A stretch of 64,000 nucleotides of DNA from Pipra filicauda (Eukaryota > Chordata > Aves > Passeriformes > Pipridae): the NCBI RefSeq assembly GCF_003945595.2, contig NW_024105009.1, forward strand, positions 496,001 through 560,000. The letters are read 5' to 3'. A model generated the notes under the pieces. That model was not told the DNA's origin and did no database searches. It saw only the letters and a program-made list of their open reading frames with translations. How positions within the stretch are numbered: the first letter of the stretch is position 1; each line of letters starts with the position of its first letter. Below are positions 21,096 through 33,059 of this stretch, in pieces. Both the position numbers and the translations under genes were made by a program.

Positions 21096-24000
21096 TGTTT
21101 CTACTGATTGGTTTCTGGTTACTACTACTGGTGACTGTTTCTACTGATTTTCTACTGAGCAGGTGCAGTATCTTGCTCGCTTGGACGTGGTCTGAGTTGT
21201 CCCTTGAGGTACCGGTGTCAATAAGCATAGTTAACAACAATTTTGCATCACTCAGAAGCAGTCTTGAAGTTTTTTGCTTATCAGGAATCTTTGTGATTTG
21301 TGTTTTTTCAAACATTTACGTTTTCAAGTGTATAAGCAGATCCCTTGCTTCTGACAGCATGAATCCGTGCGCTGTATGTGCAATTTGCCCTGGTAATTAC
21401 TTATGTATGGTGATAACCATAGCAACATCCCAGGTAGATAATGTCATGCAAATTACTGCAGCTCCAGGGATGGAAGATGTTAATACAAGTATGTACTCAT
21501 ACCCCTGGTCTTCAACATTTTGCGGTGACTCTCCCTTTCCTTCCCCAAAACATGTTGGTTTAAAATTTCCTTTCCTCACTATGATCAGAAAGCAAAAGGA
21601 AACCTCTTGCTATTTTTCTCACTCGTATTTGCAGAGGGAGGGGGAGGGTGGTCCTTCGATGTTTCTGTCATGAATAATTTTGTATGCACAGTGGAAATTC
21701 CACAGTGTATGTAGGGCATAAAAGTCTAGAGACTTGGATACACTGCGGGGCTGTGTTGTGCCTAAACTCAAGTTCTTGCATTTGTAAACACGGAGTGTGA
21801 GCACGTAGGGGTGGAACTGTAGCCACAGATGTTTGGACTGAGGTGTAGACCTCCTCAAATCATTTACAGAAGATATGGGAGAGTAGCTTTGTCTTTCAAA
21901 GCAGACATGCTCTGGCTGAATACTTATCAGGGTCAGTGCATTGTTACTGAAATGAGGAAACAGCAGAGAAGATGCTGGTAACAGTTATCCCTTGTTTAGT
22001 CATAAGCAAGAGCAACAAAAAAAATCTACAGAAATGCTGTTCTGCATATACACTAGTCCTTGTGTAACCTTAGAACCCTGGAGGTATGAAAATAAGATAA
22101 GCCTCTAACCCGTAACTAGAGTCTTTTGTTAAAGATATAAAAAAGCAGGCAAGAAAATTGGTTAAGTAAAGGTTTTGTTTTTCTAATGAAGAATGAAATT
22201 GTTGCTGATTTTTTTTTGCTTTGAAGTTAAATAGTGGGAGTGTTGGTGTTAGTGCTGCAATCTGTGCTGAAGTTACTGATTACAAAAAGCTACACTGCCC
22301 CAGCCATTTAATGAGGAAATACCCTGATAAAAGAGAGTGGAGATTTGTGGAGAGTCAGAGGAAGATGGTCCAGGCAGCCAGAGGCACATATGTAATCAGA
22401 TCCCAGTTTGTAAGTGTTCCCAAAGCAGGCTGTGCTATTCATTAGGCCAGCACTGAATTGTCTTCATCATAAAAGCATAGTCTTTCTCAAACAAAACCAT
22501 GATGGGGAGTGGAAACAAAATTTTTGAAGGCCTTGAGCAACTTTATTTGTGCTAGAGGTAGCAGATGTAGAGAGTGTTAATTAATTGGAGATTAAAATTC
22601 TATTAATCTGTATCCCTTGGTATTTGTACAGGGGTGTTTGCCACTCTTACAGGTCTGCCTACAAATCCCAGATTGTAAGGTTTAATCTCTTCCCCTCTTA
22701 TTTCTCTGTGAATTAACAATTCAATACGTAGCCAATGGTAGCACTGGCAGCACTGTTCAGCTGTGCCACCCTGCCCAGCATAGCTATTGATGGCAGTGGA
22801 ATTTGAAAGGTACACATATCCAGGTGATCCAGTTTGTTGCTAAACCTTGCAACAGTGCTTGGAGCTGCAGACATCCCTGATTTACACTGGAGGCTTTTTT
22901 AAAATGCCATATTTAGTTAGGACATCTACCTGAGAAAAACAAACTGCACCAGAAAGAAACATATAAAGTCAGGCTTTTTAATCATCTGGCAGAAACTATT
23001 GAGCCTAATTATCTGCAGGAGATTTTTTTCTGTCTGCCTGCTTTGCATATTGTAGATGTTTCTTTGTCATTTCTATTTTCAGCATGTGATTGTCTGATGA
23101 TGGCCTCTCCTTAGATCCCATATCACATTGAAGAGAACAGTAGATGCCTTGGAATTACAGGGATAGCCAAACTGAGGCCCCAGCAAGTTAAATGGGCACT
23201 TCTTCAAAATGAAATGCATGATAACTGCACTGCTAGACCTCCTGGACCCCTGTTTATGTGCCAGTTTCGTTGTCTGACCAGTATCACAGCCAGACAAGAC
23301 TTGACTGCAATTATCCAGTCTTCTGCTTTCCATGGCTAGGATGTCTTCTTCAGGACTGACCTGATCTCTTCCTAAGTAAGTCCAGGAGATAGTGGGGATC
23401 ACCACTGGCATATTTTTTTGTTTCCTGGCAGTCTTGTTTTTAAAGTGTGTCTCTATATGGCTTCTATTTATTGCTTTTAATCACAGAGTGAGGTATGATT
23501 AACAGTGATTAAAAATGAAAAGGCTGCAAGTAACTTAGGAATGTCTGAGAAATGGTGTCAGTTTTTAATGAAACTCGTAGCACAGATTGAAGATTTTAAA
23601 AGTTCATCAGAGAAACTGCTGACGTTGCAAAGCTTCCCTCAGAGCTGCAACACCATTCCAACACATGGAAAAAAGTGTGCATGAGAAAAGATTTGTCTAG
23701 GTTAATGCCACATGTAGGGCTAATGTCGGATTTAATGACTGTTTCCCTGCTCAGGCAAGGGCATTGCCTTCCTCCATGTGCTGCATCCACTTTTTTTTTA
23801 ATTTTCTTCTAGCTAATAAAACCAAACTAAGGGAACCTGCCAGCATGAACAAGTAATATTTTAAAATATTAAAAAATATAAAAAAAAAAAATATTTTTTT
23901 TATTTACTGTCTCTTCTCCTCACTTTTTCTGCCTCAGCAGTTGCTCACCTTTGCTAGTTTATGACATGATGTTCAAGGCAACATTGTGTTGTCACATGCA

Positions 24001-27000
24001 GCAGACATCGACAGGGAGAAATTGGCTTGTCATCAGTAAAAATTGTAAAACCAACCCTACAAAAAACCCTGCTTTTGACCACAACATCTGCCTCCCGTGT
24101 GCAGAAGTGAAGCACAACCCACAGCTCTCACTGGTCATTTTTAACCCACAGTTAAAATCTCCATGGGCAAAGGTCCAGTGTAGGCAAGACTTATCACAGG
24201 GATGAGAGATGTGTAAGTGCATCCCGGCAGAGCAGCCTGGAATGGAGGTATCCAGGGGAATGGAGGACCTCAGCTCTCTTTCCTAGCTCTTTCTTAGGGC
24301 ATCATTAAATGGCAAGCTTCTGGTTAAGACTGGTCATTTTGTGTCTGTTATTGCAGGTGAGGAATGGCACAAGAAGCCCTGGTAACAGTTCACTTCCAGA
24401 GGAACGCATGGATTCCTTCATTATTCCTGTGGAGATTTCTGAAAGGCTGGTATGGCTGTGTGATACCTGCTCCAGTGGCTGCCTCCAGGTTCCTCCTGTC
24501 TCACAACCTCCAGACCTGGTCGTTCTTTCCCTGCTTGGATAAAGGTCCTTGTTTTGACAAACGTTAAGGCCTGAAAAAATAGCTTGCAGTTCTAAAGGCA
24601 GCTACAGCAGAGGGGCTGTAGGCTCAGACCTCTGGGATTTGGGGCTTAAGTGGGGAGAAACATGAATACTCACCTCTCAGTAAGCAGCTTGGCTTTCTGG
24701 GAAAAGCACAACAGAGCTGGCTTGGAAATCAAAGTGGGACACTGCCTCTAAGCTTAGACATTTTCTATTAATAATATATAACAAAATTGCCCACTGTAAT
24801 TAAGCTACCTTAGGACAGAGGCACCCCAGCTACAACAGGGGTCTGTCCAATGTCCACCAAAATCAGCTGAAAACATCTTTGTAACTTTAGTGAGTTTAGT
24901 TTGTCAACGATGCAAAGCAAAGCCACACAGCTTTTAGGGCAGGAAGTGCAGTATGCTGGAAGCAATATGAATTCCTTTTGCTCCTTTTTGCATCACTAAT
25001 TTTTATTTATCACACAAAATCATAAACTGCACATAAACTTAAATGCAGACATAATGTACGTTACTACGATAATAGAGAAGTTGTGCCCTTTTGACCAGAC
25101 AGATGAGATAGAAATAGGCATATTGAGTGAGTTCTCCTCAGTGGAATGTTCAAATTCCTTGTTTTTCCAAATCTTTAAATTCTAACCTGTCTGTTAAGGA
25201 TACAGAAGTATAATTACACTAAAATGTGCTCACGAAGGACAGCACATCATCTAAATTTCTTCAGACAACAGCATATGAATGTCCAAAACTTGGTTGAAAG
25301 ACTTTCATACAGGGCCTTGTAGATTGGCTATTTGGAATTTACAAACCATTCAACCAGAATACATAACAACTGCAGTTTTGAATGTGTATAAATAGCACTC
25401 ATGTAAGTAGGGTTAGCTGTTTAAATATATTAATTAAGGGAAGCCTGCATTTCCAATTGTCATTTTGTTTTGTAGCCATCAAGGTCATAGCACACCAGTG
25501 CCTGGCTGATGACAAGTATAGCAAACTAGATAGCCAAAGCCAAAACACCTATGGAAAAACATATTAACTAGTGCCAGAATTGTGAAGTGATTTAGATAAA
25601 CTGAGTTATGAACTGAAACGAGCTATAGCACATGGCTGTAAATGCCAGTGAACCAAACAAGCTAATTCTTTGCCTGTGAAGTAGAGTTGAAACACATCCT
25701 ATATGCAGTTTAGGTTTAAATATAAATATGGGATTACCTTTTAGGTTGTGAGACAGAATCATATAGGCAACAAACATTACATCTTGGGTCTTCTATGAGT
25801 GAAAACTGTTGTGTCAAATATGGTTAGTTTAGTAGGGTTGATGGGCTTTATTCAGGGTTCCTAGAATTTATCTGCCAAGCATAAATAATTATTTAACAAC
25901 TAATAGGGCAAGGCCAGAAATATAATAGCTTTTATGTTGAAATTAACATCAAGTGATCTGTAGACATCTGCTAAGCAAGCCAAATGTGGTCTATGTGCTG
26001 TATGTTTTGCCTCACTGCCTCAAAATAACAAGCACTGCTTATATTTGGAGGGGCAGTTTTCCTTGTTGAAGTGGAAAAAAAAATGTTCTGATAGAAAATC
26101 ACTTGCACTGTTAGGATCGAATGTGTGATGAACATTAAATAGCCCTACAAATTTAAATAATGCTCGATGTTGAGATTTCATCCTTGCAAATGCTCGTTTC
26201 CTGATGTGTGCTTACTGCGGTTCAGAGCGAAATGAAAGTCCTTTCTTGTTAGAAAGAAAACAAACTATCACCCAGTATATTCCTGCCCTGAGCTGTTTCA
26301 GCTTTCTGGGGTCCAGTAAGTGTGGGAGCCTGGTCTGCAGTGAACTTGTTTTTTCCAAAATGACCAGAAGGGTGAGGGAATCATAAGAAAAGCCACAGCG
26401 TTATAAAAGCCTGACAAAGTTCCAAGTGGCAAAGACCTTTCCAAGCAGATACTCGCTGTTGCCTTGCAGGGATCTGCATTGTGTGTGTAAGTGTTTGGGT
26501 TCTGTGGATGCCAGAACAGAAACTGTACTTCCTTTCCTTGAGAGCACCACTGTTGGCATGGCCTGTTTGCTTTGCTGGCTGTTGCAGTTCATCTGCTTTC
26601 AGGGCCAACCATTCAATCTTTGGCGTCTTCCCTAGGGGTCCTGACCTTTCCTCTGTTTTAAAAGTATTAGAAGGAGGTTGAATTGCTGAGTGGGGAGTGT
26701 AATCTTTGTGAGGCCAAGTCTAAAGATGTTAATAAGCTGAAAGGGCCACACTGGCAATTTACTGTGTACTGTGCAGGAATGAATGAGAGACTCATATTCA
26801 TTGTGCTTATGTATGCTCAAGTTCTTTATGTCCATATTTAGATCTATTAACATGATAAGATTAAGCCAACTTGAGTTTCTTGAATGAACAAAGCAGTAAA
26901 TGGCAGAGCCTCAACAAGAGACCCCATAAATGTGTACTACCACCAGCAGCATGACTAACACTGGACCCGAGATCCTGTGGGGTTTGGCAGTGACACAGAG

Positions 27001-27450
27001 GACGCTGCTCTGAACAAGCTGGATTCCCTTTCGTACAGGAGCCTTGGCACCAACCTCACTGTGAGCTGGCTCAGGCTTTTATGGGGGCACTGAAGGCTGG
27101 GCTCTGTGCTGGACTCAGTGTCTCTGCCCCAGGCTTTCCTGAATGCAGGAGTGCAGCCTCAGGCTGCTCTGGCTCACACTGCCAGGAGTCCCTGGGAGTT
27201 TGTCTGCCAGTTGGGTTAGCCAGAACACACAGTGCTCCAGCCAAAGTCAACTTCCCCCTGAGAGGGTGACCGCAGTAAGGAAATGTCAGATGCTGCCTGG
27301 GCCAGTTCTCAAACCACACTTCACCCTTCCCAGAAGGGATTTCCCCAGCAGATAAATGGCAGAAATCTCTGTCCTGTGCAGGCAACTCTGGAGGACAGAG
27401 TTAGAGAAATAGGACAAAACACCTGGACAAAGAGAGCTGTTACACTAACA
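21096..27450. other. intergenic, no gene seen
   Basis: Unique-looking sequence with AT-rich patches (for example 23855-23905). A 226-codon hydrophobic open frame spans 20993-21673 but begins across the repeat relic and has no recognisable domain. An open frame at 24309-24542 starts with a signal-peptide-like stretch but is short and unsupported. Confidence 0.55.
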
Positions 27451-27570
27451 AATCATAGAACCAGAGAATGGTTTGGATTGGAAGGGACCTTAAAGATCAT
27501 CTGGCTCCAAACCCCTGCCCATGGGCAGGGACACCTTCCACTAGAGCAGGTTCCTCACAACAAACCTGGC
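27451..27570 (-). mobile_element. short CR1 3' fragment
   Basis: Reads AATCATAGAACCAGAGAATG, then GGAAGGGACCTTAAAGATCATC and the GCCCATGGGCAGGGACACC block, the reverse complement of a CR1 3' end. About 120 bp survive, so the element lies on the minus strand and is heavily 5'-truncated. Confidence 0.9.
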
Positions 27571-30500
27571 TTAGATTGTGTCTGCTGCTTCAAATCACAA
27601 ATGATGAGAAGGAAAAAATTCCGTTTGCAAAGGCCTCATCTTGGATTTCTTTATTAGAGTGGTGCACAAAGGAGTTTGGAGTGTCGTGAGGCAGGAATGC
27701 TACGTAATTTTGTCCATGGATGAAGCTCCTTGTCCAGCACAGGTAGGGCAAACAATATCCAAGCTGGATAGAGAGTGGCCAACCAGTTCTGTTGTTTGGA
27801 TATTGCAGCCCTGACTGCTGCAGGGACTAAACATGGGACAGCATTCTAGGTGGTATAGGTGGGCTTCTTTGCAGGCATTCATCTGATGTGAGTGAGGAAG
27901 TTTCTCTCTGCAGATTGGTCTTGTCTTTCTGCGGAAAATGTGAATTGCTGATTCTGAATCATGACATGTAAGAGTTCCTGTGCAGTGCTGAGGGTGTGTA
28001 ACAGCCCATTCAGCTTTACTTTGATGATTAGGTTTCTGCTTTTAGTACAAAATGCATGGCAAAGCAGTCATTTCTATGCATGTTCCAGGATGGTGCATTA
28101 TTGCATTTTAGCACTTGACATGAGAGTAATTTACACACAGTCACTGCTTTGTCTTCCATGAAAAACAAACCCTCTACCAGCAGATGCAAGAAGTCTGGTA
28201 AAGATTTCATGTTATTAACGTTTACAGCATTTGTTGTAGTGCTGCCTGTTCATTACCCCATTTAAGAGTGTGCCCTTCTGCTGTGAGGGGAAGGCATCTG
28301 TTTGGAATGATGCTTCTTGAAAAATGTTCACACTATAATTCAGCATCTCTGCATCTGGAAAGATGCTGCTCTCAAGCAAAGTGCAAATTGGGACTAAGCC
28401 TGCTGTAAAAAGTGAAACTGGCCTGGTGTAAAAGCAGCTTTGGGGAAGAAGCAGCCCCTCTGATTTCAGAGGCTCCTTGCAGTCTTAGTGCAATAAAAGT
28501 CAGTGAGAAAATAGGCCATGTGTTGGAGGGAGCAAATTTGCTAAGGCTGTGAGGCAGGGACTGGTCAAAGGAGGGTGGAGGCAAATCTGAAACTCTGCCT
28601 CTAGCACTTACCATCCTCCAGACAGCACCTTCCTCCTCCTCTCCCAGGGAAGCACCTCTACTGTAGCCAGGCATTTTACTGGGAGTGCAGAAATGGCTGG
28701 GTAAAGAGCAGTGCTTTCTTTTGTCTGTTTTCCTTCTGAAGGTGACTCTAACTGTTTGTTTCTTCCTTTGACTGTTCCTCATGCTTCCACCTGGCCATTT
28801 CTTCCCATGTGAGTGGAAAACCCTGCCGTGCCTCCAATTTCAGACACTGTGGTCATGAGGGGGTTCTGCATGGCCCTACGCACAGCGGCATCACACAGGT
28901 GATGGAAAGGTGCAGAAAGGTAGCATCATGTAGTGAAAAAAAAAGAAAAATCAGGGAGTCCTTAACTTGGCATCGTGCTCTCTTACTGTTCTTGCTCCCT
29001 GCATCCCCCTGCTATCCTACTGTCGTGGCTGGCAGGGACCCTGGACCTGATGAGGTGCTGTATCTACCTCAGTGATGTCTGAGACATGGCCAGCCCCACA
29101 CTTGCATATTTTGGTTCTGTGTGCTGCTCAACAAAGAGCAGAATTTCTATGTTCTCTAGAAAAAGTACAGTTTGAGCTGCCTTTATGCATCTGTTTCTCC
29201 CTGTAATCAGGGGTTCTCTGTTGGTTTGGGTCTGTCTTTATCTCCACAGGTCTAACTGGCAAAATGAAGGTGTGATTGCAGCATGTTTGCCTGTCTTAAT
29301 TTAACTGGCAGAGGTAATAGCAGCAGTGAGGATGCAGCAGCACTGGCCAGCAACCAAGTTATAAAGTCTCCAGAGACCTTGTGTGTATATCTCAGGGTAT
29401 GTTGACACTGCAACAACTGCTGCTTGCAGAGATACCCTGAGATAGCTGTTAATAATGTCACAGTGAGTGAATTGTTACTTAGCAATGGCTAACTTAAATG
29501 ACTGTCACAGAGTTTATGCTGCTTCTTGGGTGAGTTTTGCAGTTTGTCCTGAGTATCATGCTGCTGTGGATGGGATACACTTGTTTTAGTGAGCGGGAAA
29601 CAGTGATAACATCTTGGATGAGCAGTACGAATGTTCATCCAGAGACACCCTCAGCACATATGGAATCAATGCTAAGAGACTGAAGATAGAAAATGAGGCA
29701 AACAAAGGGAAGACTGACTCCTGTGTAGAGCAACATAATAGCTGGCATGTCAGGGGAGGGATGGAGACAAAGCAGTGTTTCCACTCCAGTGCTGGAAGTA
29801 TGAACCCATGCCAGAAAAATGATGACCAGGACTGTTAAAACCCTCCCATGGTGCTTGATTCTGAAGAAACAACGTTCTGGCAGGGACTGTGTCATGCTGC
29901 AGAACAACCTGCCACTGACTCAGAAGTGGTAGAAATAGAGCATGAAAACTGGGCCTCAAACCCCGACTGACGATATGCGGATGTTACCTGCCACAGACTG
30001 ATCCCTGGGGCTCTCCTGCTTTACCCTGTGGCATGGCTTATGTAAGCTGTCAGACTGAGGAAGGTCCACAGAGCTGAACTAAATGTCTGGGCTCTGCAGT
30101 GGCAGCCAGTACTTCTCACTGAGCTGTGCCTGCTTGGTGAAGTCTAGAATTTGGTTCTATCATCCTTGCAGGTGGTTTTTGGATGCTAAACCAAATACCA
30201 CGTTTCTGTGCCCATTCCCTTTCATGAAAAAGGGCTCAGCTTCCCATTCAGTCCAACAGAACCAGACCTTTGGACTTGAAAATAATCTCAGTCTTTCAGA
30301 TAACAAGATTTGTCCTCAGGAGTTTTTCTTGCATTCTACTTTGAACATCATTTCTACATGCTGCTAATTTTGATAGGGCTATGGGAAGGAGTTGGCAAGT
30401 TGACCCTTATATTATAAAGAGCTGGCTTTGGTCTGCAATATGTGTTCTGAATGAGATGCACTGAAGTTTTTCAGGAGTCATTCAGGTGTACTCTGCACAG

Positions 30501-30590
30501 GTGTAGACTGACTTTGTATCACTAGCCAGTGGAGCTTTGCCAGGAGAGATGTGATGCAGACTTGGGACAAGGGTCTGGCCTGGATCTTTC
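27571..30590. other. intergenic, no gene seen
   Basis: No recognisable coding exon. A 136-codon minus-strand open frame at 28372-28782 has no family resemblance. One inverted-repeat relic lies at 29388-29444. Confidence 0.55.
29388..29444. repeat. inverted-repeat relic, possible MITE
   Basis: TATCTCAGGGTAT (29388-29400) is repeated exactly inverted at 29432-29444, with 31 bp between. The inner sequence GGTATGTTGACACTGCAA resembles the terminal repeat of an abundant amniote DNA-transposon-like element. The family assignment is tentative. Confidence 0.4.
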
Positions 30591-30950
30591 TGATTCGGTG
30601 TTTCAGCGACACGCAGAAAAGCACTCGGGAGCTTTTTTGGTAAAGCTTGCTGAGGCAAACAGGAACAATGAAATTAAGTTCTCTGAAAGTCAGGCCGTTC
30701 GTACTGCGGTTCTGAATTTGAGAGGTCGGTTTTCCACAGGTGAGTCTGGAATTCCAGGGCCTCTTTCCCCCGCCGGGGCCGCGGCACTGCAGCAGCCCCA
30801 CCTGCTGTTGGACGGGGAGGACGCGGCTCCGTCCTTCCATCTGGGCTGGGTCTGGATTGGAAGTGACTCAGTGCTCATTACCCTATCTCTTATCACCCTC
30901 TTTTACCCCGCGTTCTCCCTTTTACGCTCAGTTCTTTGCGGTCAGTTGTT
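30590..30950. other. small CpG-dense patch in the intergenic region
   Basis: By hand count about 20 CpG dinucleotides lie in roughly 355 bp, with the densest part at 30765-30830 (CCCCCGCCGGGGCCGCGG and neighbours). The surroundings are AT-rich and CpG-poor. No repeat signature or coding exon is recognised, so it may be a CpG-island promoter or enhancer of a non-coding transcript. Confidence 0.6.
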
Positions 30951-31487
30951 ATCTTTGGGGTAGGAAGGATATCTTATCTCTGCTTGTAAAGAACACTGAG
31001 TAAATTTACACACACCGTGTAAGTGCTTGATAATAATAACATTAATCTTTTGCTTTTACTAGCATTTGATTTCAGGAGCTCTCTGTGAATCTGAATGAGA
31101 AAAAGTTACAAAAGCAAGGGTATAATTAGACTTCCTGAAATGGTTTTATTCAGTACTGAGGAGGGTGATTTTATGTTGTGGCTTTTGTTTTTTTTTTTCT
31201 CTTTAGAAATGAGAACACCATAAACAAGCCTGCCCAGAATAAGAAAGAAAATAAATGAGACTTTTAAATGGACAATACTTGTAAAAAGGACAGGGTGATA
31301 AACGATATATTAAGATACTTTTTCTTAAATTATACTGCTGCTTTTATGAGTTTGAGATGAGCACAATGATCAGGAGTGAGGCTTATTTACACAGCAGATT
31401 TAATTTCAGATGAGGATGTCTTTGCAGCAGAAAAACACTTTTATGTCTAAAGGCTTTCTTTTATATGTTTAATTTATATATATTTAG

Positions 31488-31579
31488 GGACAAATTCTGC
31501 AAGATACTTCAGCTCATGCCTGTTTTCAATAACAGCTTTGTTTAAGTCAACATGAGTGTTGCTGAATCAGGATCTAGAC
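31488..31579. repeat. possible palindromic amniote MITE relic
   Basis: Begins CAAATTCTGCA, has a centre of the type TTTTCAATAACAG...AAGTCAACATGAGTG, and ends CTGAATCAGGATC. This layout resembles the degenerate palindromic repeats common in turtle, crocodile and bird genomes. Diverged; tentative. Confidence 0.35.
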
Positions 31580-33023
31580 TTTCTTCCCCCATAAAAAACC
31601 CTACAGTTAAAATGATCACTACCTCCCCAAGTATCTTATTTTAGAACAGTTTGTTAGCCCATAGTGTGACATATTGCATTGCATTTGAGAGTAGGGAGAG
31701 ACTCCAAACAGCACAACTTGCCTCTGGAATGAGATTCCAAACACTTTTTTTATGAGGATTCTTTAGACTAATCCATTAGAAATATGAAATTGAGAGCGCA
31801 TGCATTTATGCATTGTTAGTCCTTCTTATAGCATATGATATGCACAGGCAGAAGTAGAGGGAAGAGGTGTTGTTACTTGGTTTGGGAGAGTGTGGGAATA
31901 GTTGATATAACTTTTTTCTAAAGCAAGTAGAATTAAAGTTCTGGCATTATCTGAGATGGACAAAGCTTCTTCGAGATACCCACTCTGCAAAAAGCCAGCA
32001 GAGCAGGCAGCTGACATTGCAAAACCCTTTGTATTTGTGACATAGCATGTGTTTTACACCTGGACTTATAAAATTTTTATCAAAAATCTGTTATTAAGCC
32101 TCTGTATGTCATTTTGATAGGCTGATAGGGTAGTTAATAGACAATGTTGAGCACCTGCTCATTTCCTGCATATTGAGAGCTGGAGTCATCAGTAAAGCAA
32201 GATTCTAAAATACCATAAAACAAAAAATGCTTAACCACATGTTCCTAACAGATAACAAAGGTGTTTATTTTATTCATGAATATAATACACTTTCTCTCAA
32301 AAGATAGTTTAGACCTTAATTTTTAAAAAGGATGTTCGGATTTCTTAGGTGAGTAAATGTGTTTGCCTGTGTCTCTGCCTGATCTGCTTTGTGCCTGTGT
32401 AACCCAGCAGAGAGAGCACAGCACTTTTTGATATTCTCAGATGGGGTGAATGTACCTTGCTTTGAAGATGAGGGAGGCACAGTAGTGGTTCATATGCCAT
32501 GTGCAGGTTCTCCACAGAGGTTACTCTTTACCCTGCAAGACCTTAAAATGTCATGACTGCCACAAAGTGCAGTGAGTCCAGAAACTCACTGCAAGACGTA
32601 AAAAATAAAGAGGAAAGAGAACAATGTAGCCGCTGCATTTCTTTATGTCTTTTGAAATATGACCACAGGTTATATCTATACATTAGACATACAGATATAT
32701 ACGATGTTTTACCTAGTACATATGATACTAAGTAGCTGGAAGTTGAATTGTTTTCTTAGTGTAAAGCATTTTGGAGGTACCTCCCATGCCAGGCCAGAGC
32801 CATCACGGTGGTATGTAACAAGTAAGAAGAATGTTACTGGCAAGACCCTCTTTCCCTTTCTAGGAACATTAGTATTCATTTATCCTGGGATGCAGCAGCA
32901 CCCAAGCCGAGACATCTGGCAGCAACAGCTGTGTGGCAACCAAGTGTTTTGGTGTCTGTAATGCTCTTATGTGAGTGCAAAGTAGATTCAGATGTTTGGA
33001 AAATTGCAAAAGCAATGAAAGTA

Positions 33024-33059
33024 ATTTTTTCTTTTTTTTTCTTTTTTTTTTTTTTTTTT
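33024..33059. repeat. poly(T) tract
   Basis: T runs of 6, 9 and 19 interrupted by single C residues. It may be an A-tail relic on the minus strand or simple slippage. Confidence 0.8.

Noticed and set aside
24309..24542. Short plus-strand frame with a signal-peptide-like start (MASFWLRLVILCLLLQ)
   Set aside because: 77 codons, no recognisable domain, no neighbouring exon or promoter. A hydrophobic start is common in T-rich DNA.
28372..28782. 136-codon minus-strand frame
   Set aside because: No family resemblance, no splice context, basic and Ser-rich as expected from random purine-rich sequence.
30529..30963. 144-codon plus-strand frame over the CpG-dense patch
   Set aside because: Its openness follows from local GC content; no known domain. 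The CpG density itself is reported instead.
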